64,000 nucleotides of DNA from Cristatella mucedo (Eukaryota > Bryozoa > Phylactolaemata > Cristatellidae). The translations under genes were made by a program, and so were the position numbers. The notes beneath the pieces were generated by a model. It saw nothing but the letters and a program-made list of their open reading frames with translations. It made no database searches and had not been told where the DNA came from. Shown here piece after piece: positions 14,201 to 49,140 of the stretch. How positions within the stretch are numbered: the first letter of the stretch is position 1; the number at the start of each line of letters is the position of its first letter. The DNA is taken from NCBI GenBank assembly GCA_009760855.2, contig WPIO01000029.1:221501-285500 (forward strand), in the 5' to 3' direction.

Positions 14201-14252
14201 TTCGGAAAGTAGTGATGGAGGAGGCAAAAAGAAGGACGAATGGTTCATTTGA
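5140..14252 (+). CDS. CNTNAP/Caspr/neurexin-IV family gene, 3' part (7 exons, about 430 residues)
   Basis: Type I membrane adhesion protein of the contactin-associated-protein family. In animals it organises septate or paranodal junctions and axon-glia contacts together with contactin. Coding exons are 5140-5283, 5374-5493, 5961-6158, 11176-11324, 11420-11522, 11985-12278 and 13969-14252. Each has GT and AG borders and the reading phase agrees at every junction (1,1,1,0,1,1). Domain order is the end of a laminin-G domain (DGYVGCMSSLQNNG), an EGF-like module (CLNGGICHEYYYMFYCDC), a full laminin-G domain, one membrane helix and a cytoplasmic tail ending DEWFI. This order and motifs such as NGQPH, FVGCLFRVQF, the CGFEE cysteine and NSAIIG before the helix fit Caspr2-like proteins rather than neurexin 1-3. 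Upstream exons (discoidin, earlier laminin-G domains) were not found in 1-5139, so the gene is cut by the window edge or by very long introns. The 5 kb intron is full of LINE sequence. Confidence 0.93.
5374..5493 (+). CDS. CNTNAP exon: EGF-like domain
   Basis: The acceptor is tttcatctag and the donor gtaaaa; both borders are phase 1. The 40 residues contain seven cysteines: CTGKC, SSPC, GGIC, FYCDC and LIC. Six form an EGF fold and the first pairs back to the preceding laminin-G domain. The sequence CDCSYTPFRGLIC matches the Caspr pattern CDC(S)N.AY.G..C. Confidence 0.92.
5817..5860. repeat. 22-bp tandem duplication
   Basis: caatttaaatacccacgatg+ta is repeated exactly twice, 100 bases before a CNTNAP splice acceptor. 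Confidence 0.9.
5961..6158 (+). CDS. CNTNAP exon: first half of last laminin-G domain
   Basis: The acceptor acattttcag has a good pyrimidine tract; the donor is gtttgc. Both borders are phase 1. It encodes the opening strands (VGVSLYDTQMLIYRIPVD, then ITIGFITRKKPQLLLQVGD) and one possible N-glycosylation site, ENIT. The next exon is 5 kb away. Confidence 0.9.
7770..10580 (+). mobile_element. Longest LINE copy (endonuclease C-terminus, RT, 3' tail), decayed, in CNTNAP intron
   Basis: Near 8115-8180 one frame reads VAHVHGPTHINDHTLDQIFS, the C-terminal signature of AP endonuclease domains in L2/CR1 LINEs. RT motifs follow: PDLSAAFDTIDRQVLQ at about 9260 and FYADDTQL at about 9530. The GVPQ motif at 9435 is broken by an in-frame TAG. 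The 3' region (TSRLDFCKSLLAG, SYAPKAWNSLL) and the hairpin tail end at about 10577. Frameshifts and stops show it is inactive. It accounts for more than half of the 5 kb intron. Confidence 0.85.
11176..11324 (+). CDS. CNTNAP exon: middle of last laminin-G domain
   Basis: The acceptor is ttacttccag and the donor gtatgc. Entry is phase 1, exit phase 0. It encodes GGIRVSFVLAVDRYQINSKY and then NGQPHIVQFTRANRG. The NGQPH.V..TR signature is the strand leading to the domain core in Caspr proteins. Confidence 0.92.
11420..11522 (+). CDS. CNTNAP exon: laminin-G strand IDDYPP...VMGRN
   Basis: The acceptor is a T-rich run ending ttttttag and the donor is gtatgt. Entry is phase 0, exit phase 1. It encodes IDDYPPTVSDYSSVFPQGSD followed by TRLDNVQFIVMGRN, which aligns with the LDHYPSV...LFLGK block of vertebrate Caspr2. 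Confidence 0.9.
11985..12278 (+). CDS. CNTNAP exon: end of last laminin-G domain and extracellular stalk
   Basis: The acceptor is gccatattttag and the donor gtgagt; both are phase 1. It carries STFVGCLFRVQFDNNWPLKR, the conserved GC.S.VQFN..APLK block, then the paired cysteine (DKCGFEE). A Pro/Glu-rich stalk of about 40 residues follows, ending NSAIIG at the membrane. Confidence 0.93.
12500..12610 (+). mobile_element. SINE family A, decayed, in CNTNAP intron
   Basis: GGTTGTGGGTTCGAGC (B box) is followed by ttattgtccactgcttggtg and gatggctgttaaggctgttc, the family A body. Confidence 0.6.
12855..12945 (-). repeat. Solo LINE/SINE tail in CNTNAP intron
   Basis: The sequence tatagcaccctcaaataatg...ctctttctaggcacttt is the reversed tail with a decayed stem (GCACC against GGCAC). 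Confidence 0.6.
13969..14252 (+). CDS. CNTNAP last exon: transmembrane helix, acidic tail, PDZ ligand, stop
   Basis: The acceptor is cttttt-catttcag and entry is phase 1. The helix LLGVVAVILIVIVAVFIW is followed by KCRRERE (stop-transfer), an acidic run EDDEDEDNLELED, a Ser/Gly/Ala-rich stretch and the terminal KKKDEWFI. The last four residues have the form of a class II PDZ ligand and match the EWLI/EWFI ends of Caspr proteins. The glycophorin-C-like protein-4.1 motif (G.Y.T.E) usual just inside the membrane is not evident. TGA is at 14250-14252. Confidence 0.94.
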
Positions 14253-14717
14253 ATGTTTATTAGGCTTTTAGTACCCTTCTTGGCCGAGAAGAATGGGCAT
14301 GGCGTCTATTTCATGCTGTCCCATCAGGACCGGGACTCTTTTGTTCATTCCATCTATTGCAAGATTCCACCAATACCCGAGCTGTACATTCCATTTTCTA
14401 GCGTTTTTACGCCACTTGCGAGATACGTTTAGACACAGAAGCAATGCTAGCGGCTGTTTTTTACATGTAAATTGTCCTGTTATAATACATGCTTGTTTTA
14501 TAAACATTCGTATCGAAGTGCGATTGATTTGTTATGGGCTGATGCAGGATTACAGAGCCTTGCATTGTGCTCTTGGGTGACCTTTCTCCCGGTGAACCTA
14601 CTAGTTGAACCGCTTAGTTGAAATGCCTTGTCTTTTTCTTACGAAACCCAAGATCATTATCAATGATAAATTTTACGGCATGAAGATAATGAGTCACGGT
14701 GGCTTGGCTAAGAGCCT

Positions 14718-14723
14718 AATAAA
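14718..14723 (+). terminator. Candidate poly(A) signal of the CNTNAP gene
   Basis: AATAAA lies 466 bases past the CNTNAP stop, the first exact hexamer downstream on that strand. The position is plausible but transcript data are absent. Confidence 0.4.
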
Positions 14724-14994
14724 GGGTAAGTAGTTTGAGTGCCGATTAAAAGACATTAATTTAAGCTCAATCGTTTTAATCTGGCTAAGAGTGAGGATTA
14801 GTGCTTGCAGCTCCCTGCCTTCTCGGTTGGGTATGTCATGTTTGAGCTGCTTTGGCAGTAAAGTAAGCCTTGTGCTTGAGTAAGAAACCCTGCAATTGTA
14901 TTTGACCTAGTATCAGTTATAGACCACCGGAAAATTAATTCAGGTACGACTACCGCAGCTGCGACTCCGGGCTTGGTGTGCTTGAATTGAATGC

Positions 14995-15130
14995 ATCGCC
15001 CCCTGGTCTTAGCACATAAGATCACAGGTGCTTGCTTTTCACCCACTCAGGTCGTGGGTTCGAGTCCTCCAGTGGGGGATTCTTTATTGCCCACTGCAAG
15101 CTGTGGTGATAGGCGTTAAGGCTGTTATAA
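14995..15130 (+). mobile_element. SINE family A
   Basis: The copy has GGTCGTGGGTTCGAGTCC, gattctttattgcccactgc and tggtgataggcgttaaggct, then runs into the LINE tail at 15140. Confidence 0.68.
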
Positions 15131-15139
15131 TAATGAGAA

Positions 15140-16100
15140 TACTAATACCGTTGTATAGTGCCCTTAACGAACTTTAATCTCTCTCAACGCACTTTAACTT
15201 TGCTGCAAAGGAACCATGATCGAATGGTTAGTGGTAGCATGCTCAATGACAATAAAGGTTACGTGCACAGAGTCAGCATGCAAATATAGTTGGTGGCAGC
15301 ATGTACGGTGTCAGCACCCATAAGCACACAAAGGATGAATCGCACGGACCCACTAAATGCTGTGATAAATAGATGCGCTTTTTAGCTTCTTTTTTAATGT
15401 CGTCAAGTCAGGGGGTTGTGACTATAATCGTAAGTGAGCTCCAGGCTTTGGGAGCATACGAACTAAAGACACGGTCTCCAAAACTTTGAGGTTCGTACGA
15501 GGTTTAGCTAAACGGTTAGATTCCGAAAAGCGGGTGGTACGATGCTTAGCCTGGTGGGGGAGTTGGTCTGATTGGTAGGCTGGAGCCAAAGAATGGAGGG
15601 ACCTTAAAGTGAGTGACAGAACCCTGAAGTTGATGCGATGCTTGACTGAAAGCCAGTGTGCGTCAGAAGAAGTAGTGTGATGTGGCAGCTTCGATACTCA
15701 CGACAGTCAAGCCTAGCTGCAGAGCTTTGCACCAACTGTAAGCACCTGAATGCACAAGCCGGTAGACCAGCAATCAGTGAGTTACAGAAGTCGAGACGGG
15801 ATGTCACAAATGCATGGACCTATTTAGATGTAATATCCCTGTTTAACAAGCCTGAGTTTTAGCGGTGTTGTGTAGCTGAAAGTAGGTAGACTTTACTTTA
15901 GAACCGATGTGGTCGTCAAATGAAAGGTCACTTTGGGACAGGACACTTAGATTTCGTGCCGATTCAACAGAAGATATGCTGGCAGACCTCGATATTGAGC
16001 AGTAGGTCTCCAATTTCTTAATCACGCTTGGTTTTCCCGTAACTATTGAGTTTGTAGAATCATCATTTAATTTAGGAAAGTTTGATGCCATCCATCTTCT
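15140..16100 (-). mobile_element. LINE 3' fragment, same family
   Basis: The minus-strand frames read MTSRLDFCNSLIAGLPACAF (15807 downwards) and SVESARNLSVLSQSDLSFDD (about 15990). The 3' tail with CT-rich stem remnants lies at about 15150-15215. It is 5'-truncated and frameshifted. Confidence 0.8.
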
Positions 16101-16384
16101 GCCGATATACGAATGAGGCTTTTGAAGCGAGTAATAGTATTATTATTCCCTAGCCGTCAATAGAGACATTAAAAACCAACTAAAACAGCTAGACTTGAGC
16201 CTGCTAACTCAGTCTGTTGGCTATCCGATATACAGCAACCGTCCAAGTGTTATGTTACACTCAGCCTGTGCGGGTGATTCTTGCAATAGCCAGTCCTAAG
16301 TAAGTCTGGGCTAGAGTGACTTGCAAGGTCAGAACCTTTAGCAGACTATTCAATTCATAACTATTTAAAGTTATAAGTTCGCTT

Positions 16385-16530
16385 ACTCAACAGCCTCATT
16401 TGAATAGCAACAGAAGAGACTTAATGGCTATCATCACCACTTGCAGTAGATGATAAAGGATCGCCCACTGCTGGACATGAACCCCTGAACTGAGTCGTGA
16501 AGAGCAAACACCTTACCCGTGTGTAAAACG
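16385..16530 (-). mobile_element. SINE family A
   Basis: Reversed copy: cagcctcatttgaatagcaa, ggctatcatcaccacttgca, gataaaggatcgcccactgc. The B box is mutated. Confidence 0.65.
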
Positions 16531-17829
16531 GTTGTGATAGCAGTGTCAACGGGATGCTGACCTGGTCCTCAGATCATTCTTCAGGCACTAGAGCCCCCTC
16601 CAAGCTTTACTCAGTCTGACATTGTCTACTTCATCAACGAGGCCTGCTTAGCTCAGGTTGCAAGAATCTGTCGGTGGGCTCGGCAGTTTGATATTGGCTG
16701 GATCGCACTGCTGGGCTAAGAATACTTTGCTGGGTCACCGGGGTCAGGAAGATACTGGCCTCACTGGTGGCACACTGAAGTGGTTTGGTGTGCAGCCTAT
16801 ATGCCGATACCTTCCGTTTGTCGCATAGTATTTTTGGCAGCACCTTTCCTTCTGTTACGTACCCAAGCTACTGCCATGGCTGTGCTAACTTCTGCTTTTG
16901 TTCGCCCAGCTGTCCCTTTATTTGCCCACTACCACCACCCAGCCCAATGAGTCTTTGGACCGAACTAAGCTTTCGGTCCATGGATCTTTCGTGAACTAGG
17001 CAGTGCTGTGGCTCGATAATGTATTGGCAGAACGCCGTTAAATTTTGGAGATCCATTATGTTTAATATGTGTGTTATCAGAATTACTGTAGCTTGTCACG
17101 GAGCCCGAAGTGAGGCATCCCAGAAACATATCCCTGTTCTGGTACTGGTAAAGTTTGTGCCTATTAGTACTAAGATACGGTGCTTGGCCTGAGGTAGCTG
17201 TAGTTCGATTTTATGCAAGCCGGTACTGCTTCTCTGCTAAACCTCTGGTGAACAGCTGTCGAGTGCACACCTGTGGTTCGACGGCGATGTGGTGTGGACA
17301 CAGGCCGGTAACCTGCTGGTGAACAGATGGTGGATTCACCAGAAGGGTCGGCCGGTGCACAGCTGCGGTCCGCCTCGGATGAATCATCGGGGTCGGCCTG
17401 TGCACATCCGTACAAGAGGAGAGGAAATAGAGTGGGAGGAGGCGAAGGGAGTCGTGCATCCCTCTGCTCCGAGCGTCGTACAATAAACTGCTGGTGTTGG
17501 TCATCGGCTGGTTCTCTGCGTGCTGAACCGAACAACAACAGCCAACGTGCATTCGGTTGCTGGTACGAGAGCTGTGCATGTGGACAGTTTACCAGCCTTA
17601 GGTTACGTAATCTATCAAAGTTCTTACAGCTGTTATCTTTACAGACTTGAAGATTAGGATATCTTTGTATTGAAAACTACCTATAATGGGGAGCCGGACT
17701 AAAATTTGACTACATGAATTCGGTTGACAGCAGCGAATGGTTTTGGTCCTCTGCTGAACACGAACAGATATACCCCTTTCCAATTTAGTTGAAACAACAG
17801 CGATTAGATGGAAGAATCCTCATAGATGC

Positions 17830-17915
17830 AGTTATAATATTAATGGTAACACACTTGATAAAGCGCCCTCAGAGGACTCACTCTCTTTCTAGGCGCTTTA
17901 CATTTGCTGCAAAGG
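17830..17915 (-). repeat. Solo LINE/SINE tail with perfect stem
   Basis: AAAGCGCC at 17860-17867 and GGCGCTTT at 17892-17899 surround cactctctttct. The outer stem is intact. Confidence 0.65.
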
Positions 17916-18319
17916 AAATACGATCGAATGGTTTGTTGCATTTTAGTTCACGGGACAAGATAATTAATTATCACTGACGGTGTTCATGGTATTTTTGATA
18001 AATTTCTATGAAAACATCGATCGGCAGCTGGGAATCGTAGTCTGGGGTGCTTAACATGGGGCTAGTGCGATAGCTGGTTGTTGATAAGATGGTGCTGCTC
18101 CTTCAGCCAGGCCATAGCAAAGGAGATCGACCTGGTCGAATCGAGCAAAGCCCTTTCTTTGGTCACGCCTCTTTATCTGGTTATTAAAACCGAGCAGCCT
18201 TTAAAGGCAATTATTCTGACACTTCTGTTGGCCGAGAGGTCTAGAAAGGATTTCGGCCCTTCACCGTCCCCACGATACCGACTAGGAACTGGAGTGAACC
18301 CCGTAAGGGCAGGATTGTT

Positions 18320-18475
18320 CCACCGGGTCTGGTTCAGAGGTTAAAGTGCTTGTCATTAAAACTGAGGTCAAGGTTAATGCATTCGGTCACCAGACTTTGA
18401 CTTCAACCCCTACCGTATATACGTATCGCCCGGAAAGAGATTCGGTTCTCTTAGGGTGCTATAGAAATGATCCAA
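18320..18475 (+). mobile_element. SINE family B, decayed
   Basis: GTCTGGTTCAGAGGTTAAAG heads the copy; GGAAAGAGATTCGGTTCTCT and GGGTGCTATAGAAATG end it. The B box is poorly kept. Confidence 0.55.
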
Positions 18476-18642
18476 TTTTTCTCCCTAAGAATGGCGGGTT
18501 TTGTGGTCGGTTTCTCCTCAGTCATGCTTTGGTCTTCGGTACCTACTTTACAGAGGCTGATTAAGAGGTCTTAACAATGTTGGAAGGATCGAAAACAGAA
18601 ATATAGTAACCAAATTACTGCATTGACATCCCCTTGTTCCTG

Positions 18643-18771
<129 letters not shown>

Positions 18772-19094
18772 CAGGCCCGCACGATAGCCTTTACCATGTG
18801 GCCGCCAGGCTTTCACGGAAGCCTGGCTGGTTCACAGAACGGTTCCAGGTATTCGTCAGGACAATGCACCTTCGACGGGCAGATTTAGGGCATTTCTCCA
18901 CAGCAGAGAAGCTGCCATTTTTCAATGACGGGTTTCGAAGCTTGATGAATGTGTATATTCTGTTGGCTGGTCCGCCTTACAGCCAGTGTACCTATGCTGC
19001 ACTCAGCGGTTTCACCTTGATCTGCAGTGCAGCACAGGCTGACTTATGACACCGGGTTATTTAACTGCATAATACATTTTTTGAGACCTATTTT

Positions 19095-19170
19095 ATACAG
19101 TAATAATAATAATATATTTATATAGCGCCCTCAGAGAACCGAATCTCTTTCTAGGCACTTTACAGATGCT
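19095..19170 (-). repeat. Solo LINE/SINE tail
   Basis: AATAAT repeats, then tatagcgccctcagagaacc and ctctttctaggcacttt. Confidence 0.6.
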
Positions 19171-19921
19171 GTATAGAAAGCATTACCAGGTGATTGGTGG
19201 TAACAACCTCAAGCAGCAGGCACTATCAGCAGGTACATGCACACGAAGGACGATCATGCCAGGAGGCTTCGGCAGTGCAATGCAGGAAGAGGATCTCACT
19301 ATAAAACAATATTTTTGCATAATTCAATTACATTTTTCGTTAAACTTGAGAGAAAACATTAAGTAATCATTGAAATCAATCATATTCGATCATTGAGCAT
19401 CGCTTCACCTTCATTCTGTACTTCTTCATCCAAGAGGTTGCTTTCGTTTCTTTCGCAGACTCGAGGTTTCTAATAGTGTACCCAAGCTCGAAGGGTCCCT
19501 CGGAGGAGTGGCCTTCCAAGTAGTAGTAGAAAGCAGCAATGGAAGGTCCGGAGATGGAGCAAAGACAGTGCACACACAAAGATACTGGTACAGCTGACGC
19601 CTTGAATGACTCAGAGTTGCAGAAACGCACGCAGGTATGCCGACGGTAGCTCAGCAAAGCAGCAATCAAAAGCGCTCACATCTCAATATAAATGCCTGTA
19701 AGTCTTTAACGTTGAACACTCCACTCCATAGTCACAGAGTGGCACGTTTGTACAGCATCGGCCATTACCTAGCAACAGCCTCATTTGAAGGCCAATGTAC
19801 AATTGACTAATCATCTCTTGAACTGGGCTTTATTTACCGTCTAAATGATTGATATTCAACAACCCACATATCCCGTTCCCAAATTAATTAGGGAACTGCC
19901 GATAATAACAATTATAAATAC

Positions 19922-20085
19922 TAGCTAATTTAACAGCCTCATTTGTATAGCAGCATGAGAGCCTTAAACGGCTATCGCCACCGCTTGCAGTTGGAATAAA
20001 GGACCGCCCACTGCAGGATTCGAACCCACGACCTCGGTCGTAAGAGCCAGCATCTTACCTCCTGGGCTATCACGGCCCTACTAAT
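19922..20085 (-). mobile_element. SINE family A, well preserved
   Basis: Reversed copy: gctaatttaacagcctcatt, gctatcgccaccgcttgcag, aataaaggaccgcccactgc and the B box ggattcgaacccacgacct. Confidence 0.78.
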
Positions 20086-20494
20086 CTCAAGCTGTCCTCA
20101 TTTAACCGGTTTTGCACGAACGCCTTCTAGTGCGTGTATATGTGTCTTTTATAATGACCAAGAGCTTATACTAGCAATGACGTGCTTTATTGTCGAGCCC
20201 TACATTCACTAGCATATTAGCTCACGGGTCCCATATAAACAGATGGAAAAGACAAAGTAAGGATCCTTAAGATTAGTAAGGTCACGACCTCGGATATACC
20301 TTTATTATTTCTTTGTAACCATCTCGGCTTAAAGGTTGCATACTGAGCTGTGTGGGTGCTCATGATTTAGGTTTCTTGCAATGCGGTAAATATTCGAATT
20401 TAAGAATACGGTCAACGGTGGTTTGTTATTTACTAAAATTCGTAGCTAGCTCAAGGCCAAGGCCATGACCCAGTGGCAAATCCAATTGAGATCT

Positions 20495-20755
20495 CGCCTA
20501 CAGTTCATATGCTCCCAAAGCCTGCAACTCACAACCAACTGATATAACGAATTCCCATCCCCCGAATCAAGGACATTTAAAAGGACGTTTATTGCACTCA
20601 CCTGATTCTATCAACATTTGGCCCATCCATACAAATATTCCTTTATGTGCTCATGCATGCTGTAATTGCGCATGCTGACATGCTTCATCTCCACCATATG
20701 TAAAGTGCCGATAAAAAGATCTAGTTCTCATAGCGTGCTATACACGTTTTCTTAT
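20495..20755 (+). mobile_element. Short LINE 3' fragment
   Basis: It begins in the 'cagttcatatgctcccaaagcct' part of the LINE 3' coding end and runs to a decayed tail (aagtgccgataaaaagatct). No coding capacity. Confidence 0.6.
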
Positions 20756-20991
20756 AACATTTTAGATGACTTGCGGGTCCAATCTCTCATTCGTACCTAA
20801 AAAACTACACGGCAACATATTCATCAAATGGCACCTTCTGAACGCTGCACGTGACTCATTAGATGTACATGCTAACCCAACCGGCCGCCTCGAGGCTGCT
20901 CCATGGGCGATACAAGTTCACGAGGTCATATTCACCAAATGCGGCCTCGCCTCGCTGACAGGAGGTATCATGCTAAACACTGGGTAGTCAA

Positions 20992-20997
20992 TTTATT
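20992..20997 (-). terminator. Candidate OS9 poly(A) signal
   Basis: On the - strand AATAAA lies about 690 bases past the OS9 stop. It is the nearest exact hexamer I noticed, and a variant hexamer could lie closer. Confidence 0.3.
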
Positions 20998-21688
20998 TGA
21001 CAATTTCACAGCCCTGTGTGTGAGCTTGGTGAACACCTTGCACGAGGCTCGCTGACTCACTCAGCACAGGGATCGCAGAAAGACGATACCTGATTATATC
21101 TGGTCATCTACACACTTAACGACGAATGGGTGCCATGCCTTCACAGTAAACACACACACTATAACACAGCCGGATTTAACACAGAAGTAAACAAAAGCAT
21201 TTGATTACACAAAGAAACTTCACAGCTTGGACTACTACACGAAACCACCGAGTTATCCCCATCAAGGAAACATTTCACGACTAGCTCTTGATCCGCGACA
21301 CCAATGACATGAATCTTTGTGCACACTGATTTGATATAAATGTGGAGGCCAAATGAGTGTGCATTCTCCATGCCAACTGTTTTGCACATAGTGAAACACA
21401 TTTTGCATGTTGGGCAAGTGAAGCCCTATACTGTCCACCTCGCGAGCAGTACAAAACAGTAGCCACCACAAAATTGAAGGCAGTGGCAGCTCTGTTCACA
21501 AGGATCCGGGGTCACGTTGTACTGTCGAATGATGCTCTCACAGCCCAGCTCAGCTCAACGGACGCCAGTGTGCACAAAAAAAGGGGGGAGGGAGGGGGCA
21601 AAAGATGCCACTGAACAGCATCACCATTATAACAGACGATGGCAAACTGCGGCGTCCAGCGGCACGGGGAGCTCAGAGCTGCTGCTGC

Positions 21689-46214
<24,526 letters not shown>

Positions 46215-46459
46215 GCTAGAGTTAAGCCACTCAAAAGGAAACCAGCAGAAAGTTTACGTAGGGTATGCTCACTGTTTAGAAAAATTCCTGACAATAACAC
46301 GCAAATTTAAATTTTAAGTTTTTTTAACGGATAGAACGCGCCTAATATTTACAAAGTTTGAGAAAGGGCTCATGCCATAGACGTGACTGACCATTCACCG
46401 TGAAGACGTAATACGGAGGGATAACCCGACCCGGTGCCGGCTTTTTGTTGCATTGTGGG

Positions 46460-46758
46460 ATGCACGTTGTTTCTGTCTGCTGGTCCGCCGGGCTACTAAC
46501 GTACAGGTACGTTTCGAGGGACAATGCGACTGTGTCCTGTGTTAATGGTTTATAGAGACGAAAATCTATAGTTATTAATAGTTGTGTATGGCATATTCTT
46601 CGATACAAGTGCTTAGCTCGGTCAGTGTATGCTTTATTGTTTCATCCCGCAGTGGCTTACACGGCTACTTTCTGACCGCCGGGGGGGGGGACCCCACGAA
46701 TTTGTGGATCGCCTACGACTCAGTTACGAACTCCATGCAGATCTTTGAAGTTTCAGCA
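46460..46758 (+). CDS. Candidate two-exon gene start, head-to-head with OS9
   Basis: The first exon, 46460-46506, starts ATG and encodes MHVVSVCWSAGLLTY up to TACAG|gtacgt in phase 2. The second, 46653-46758, follows ttgtttcatcccgcag, is entered in phase 2 and encodes GLHGYFLTAGGGDPTNLWIA then YDSVTNSMQIFEVSA up to gtaaac. Splice sites and phase fit, and the start is about 250 bases from the OS9 start on the other strand, suggesting a shared promoter. I do not recognise the protein, and a ten-G run lies inside the frame. Further exons were not found. Confidence 0.3.
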
Positions 46759-48027
46759 GTAAACTGTGTCAGACCGCCGCTTGCATGCCACTGCTCTTCC
46801 CTGTCTGAAGTTTTATCGCGGAAATTCTCTGCAAGGCTTCTATTTATGCGAGCTATCCGAAACGATCTCAACGATCGGAGTGTAACGCTAATGAACAAAC
46901 TAATTATTGAGCGATCTACATGAAGGTCACGATTACTGCGGAGGTTTAATGGCTATGGAGTGACGTTCTGCTATTCACATGTGCTAGGCGATCTTTGACC
47001 ATTCCCGATCGGCCTGCTAAATACAGCAAATACTGGGAATACTTCAGAGTGAGGACTTTGCCGATCCGCGTTGGCAGGGCTGTGCCGGCGAGGGATTAAA
47101 ATCTCAGTCAAACTGCTGCGTGCTACTTGGTACTCTTGACAAAATACAGTGAGCTGCAGTGTGTAAATTCTGCACATTCCGGGCCGTGTCCATAGCCTAA
47201 ATTTCGTGCAGCTTGATTGCTGATATTGTCTGTCCACTTGGTTGGCAAAGATTGCCTCACCAACTGAAGGTTGCACGCAGCTTGGTTGCTGGTACTGCCG
47301 TCAACTTTTCCGGCAGCGGTTTCCTCAAAAATAGGAGACTGCTTGATAATGACTGTTACTCTTGCACTGGTCGGATCGGCCATGCTTTGGAGAAGGCTGG
47401 GGCTTAGTTTGCTCACCTGAAAAAATGCTTTATAACGCCAGTGCTTTGATGTCGAAAGCTCTGCCCATGGGCTCGTCAAAATGTTCTTGTTTTTTATGTA
47501 TCGTGTTTTTTCGGAGCTCATTTCGGATCTGGTTCCTATTAGCTCAAGGCAAGTCTTAAGGCAAAGCCTAGTAGATGTCACGACGTTTTTTTTAAAGTAT
47601 TGATGCTTTCTGTGGCCAGATCTGCACCTATCTTTCCTTACTTCTCTGCAGTTTATCGATCACTTGAACCGATTTGCACTCTGCATGCATGCCCGACTGC
47701 TTTTGGACTCGGTGAAGCCACAGCAAAGAGTAATGCTGCACATAGGAACGATTATCACATCGACCGTTGCTGCTCAGCTTCATGGTGCTATCGCATGACC
47801 TAATTTAGACCCAAGCGCCAGACTGCAGCTTATCAATTGCATTTTTATCGTGGCTGCTGTGGTCTGGCCACTAGTTAGTTTATCGTGATTTGCTCCTGCC
47901 AAGCTGAACACGTTACTGCAGCATCTTTAGCCATCAGGCACGAGAGTGTAATGAGCACTCTTGAGTCATATGTAATGTAATGTATCTCCGTCAGTAACTC
48001 CACAAAGTCATAAAGACCATGTGGGCG

Positions 48028-49140
48028 TTATGCAGGAGAGTTTTGTATAGCGCACTCACAGCCTAAGCGGCTTTCGGTACGCATTCGGTAGCCAACATAC
48101 TTCGTCTCACGAAACAAAGAGAAAGTGGGAAGCATAGCAGAGTTAGGAGAGCAGTTGAGGTAGTGAGTAGCATAGAAGTAGCAGTTCAGGACCGCTGAAA
48201 AAGATGTACCATAGTCGGCAGTTGCAGAGTAGATGTCGTTGCGTAAGAATTGTGGAAGCGAGTTCCACAGTCTAGGACCTGCAGAGCTAAAGCTTCTGTC
48301 GCCAACTGTCTTTAAGCGGAGGAATGGGACAGCTAATTTATTGTCCACACAGGACCGGAGGGCGCGAACAGGCTGAAACTGATGCAGCAGTTCAGCTAGG
48401 TATGAAGGAGCCAAGCCGTGGCGGGCCTTGTGGGTCAGCGTAAGAACTTTGCTCCGTATCCTTTGCTCAACCGGCAACCATCCTAGCTCTTCCAGCAAAG
48501 GTGACACGTGCTCAAACCGCTAGGACTTCAAGACCAGCCTTGCAGCCATATTCATAGTCCGCTGTAGTGGCATAATACCTTTCTTTGGTAGCCCAGCCAA
48601 AAGGGAATTACAATAATCAGGCCGAGACAGAACTAAAGAGCTAGTTAAATTTTTTACAAGCCACTGTGGGAGACAGCTTCTAATCTTGGATAGGGATCGG
48701 ATGTGATGGCTAGCTGTAGAGGCAGTCTTCTGAATGAAGCTTTTGAAATTGAGGCAGCTGTCGAACACGACACCTAGATTACGAGCACGTGGTGAAGGTC
48801 GCACAATAGCATCGCCTATTAGAACAGCAAAGCCTTTTAATCCAGCCACACGCTTAGGGTGTCCTATGAGCAGCAGTTCGGTTTTATCGTCATTTAATTT
48901 CAGGAAGTTTTCCGACATCCAGGATCGAATATCGGCAAGGCAAGCATTCAGTTTCTCAGTTTCTGCAGCAGATTCCGACGGTTTAAATGACAAATACAAC
49001 TGAGTATCGTCAGCATAGAAGTGATATCCTATTCCATGGGCCTTAATCACTTTCCCCAGAGGTTGTGTATAAATGGAGAACAGCAAGGGACCAAGTACAA
49101 ACCCTTGAGGGACTCCACAGGTGACCCTTCTCATGTCTGA
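48028..49140 (-). mobile_element. LINE of a second subfamily, RT C-terminal half, one in-frame stop
   Basis: The minus-strand frame 49134-48028 reads [68 protein letters not shown] and WLPVEQRIRSKVL. A single stop at 48520-48522 interrupts about 369 codons. Catalytic ADD is intact but the 5' part of RT and the endonuclease are missing. Its sequence differs clearly from the other LINE copies. Confidence 0.88.

Noticed and set aside
17170-17650. Overlapping frames of about 120 codons on both strands
   Set aside because: A GC-rich imperfect local repeat keeps several frames open; no domain seen.
47123-47581. 152-codon minus-strand frame
   Set aside because: No motif, no codon pattern, no splice context; it spans an imperfect local repeat and seems a chance frame.
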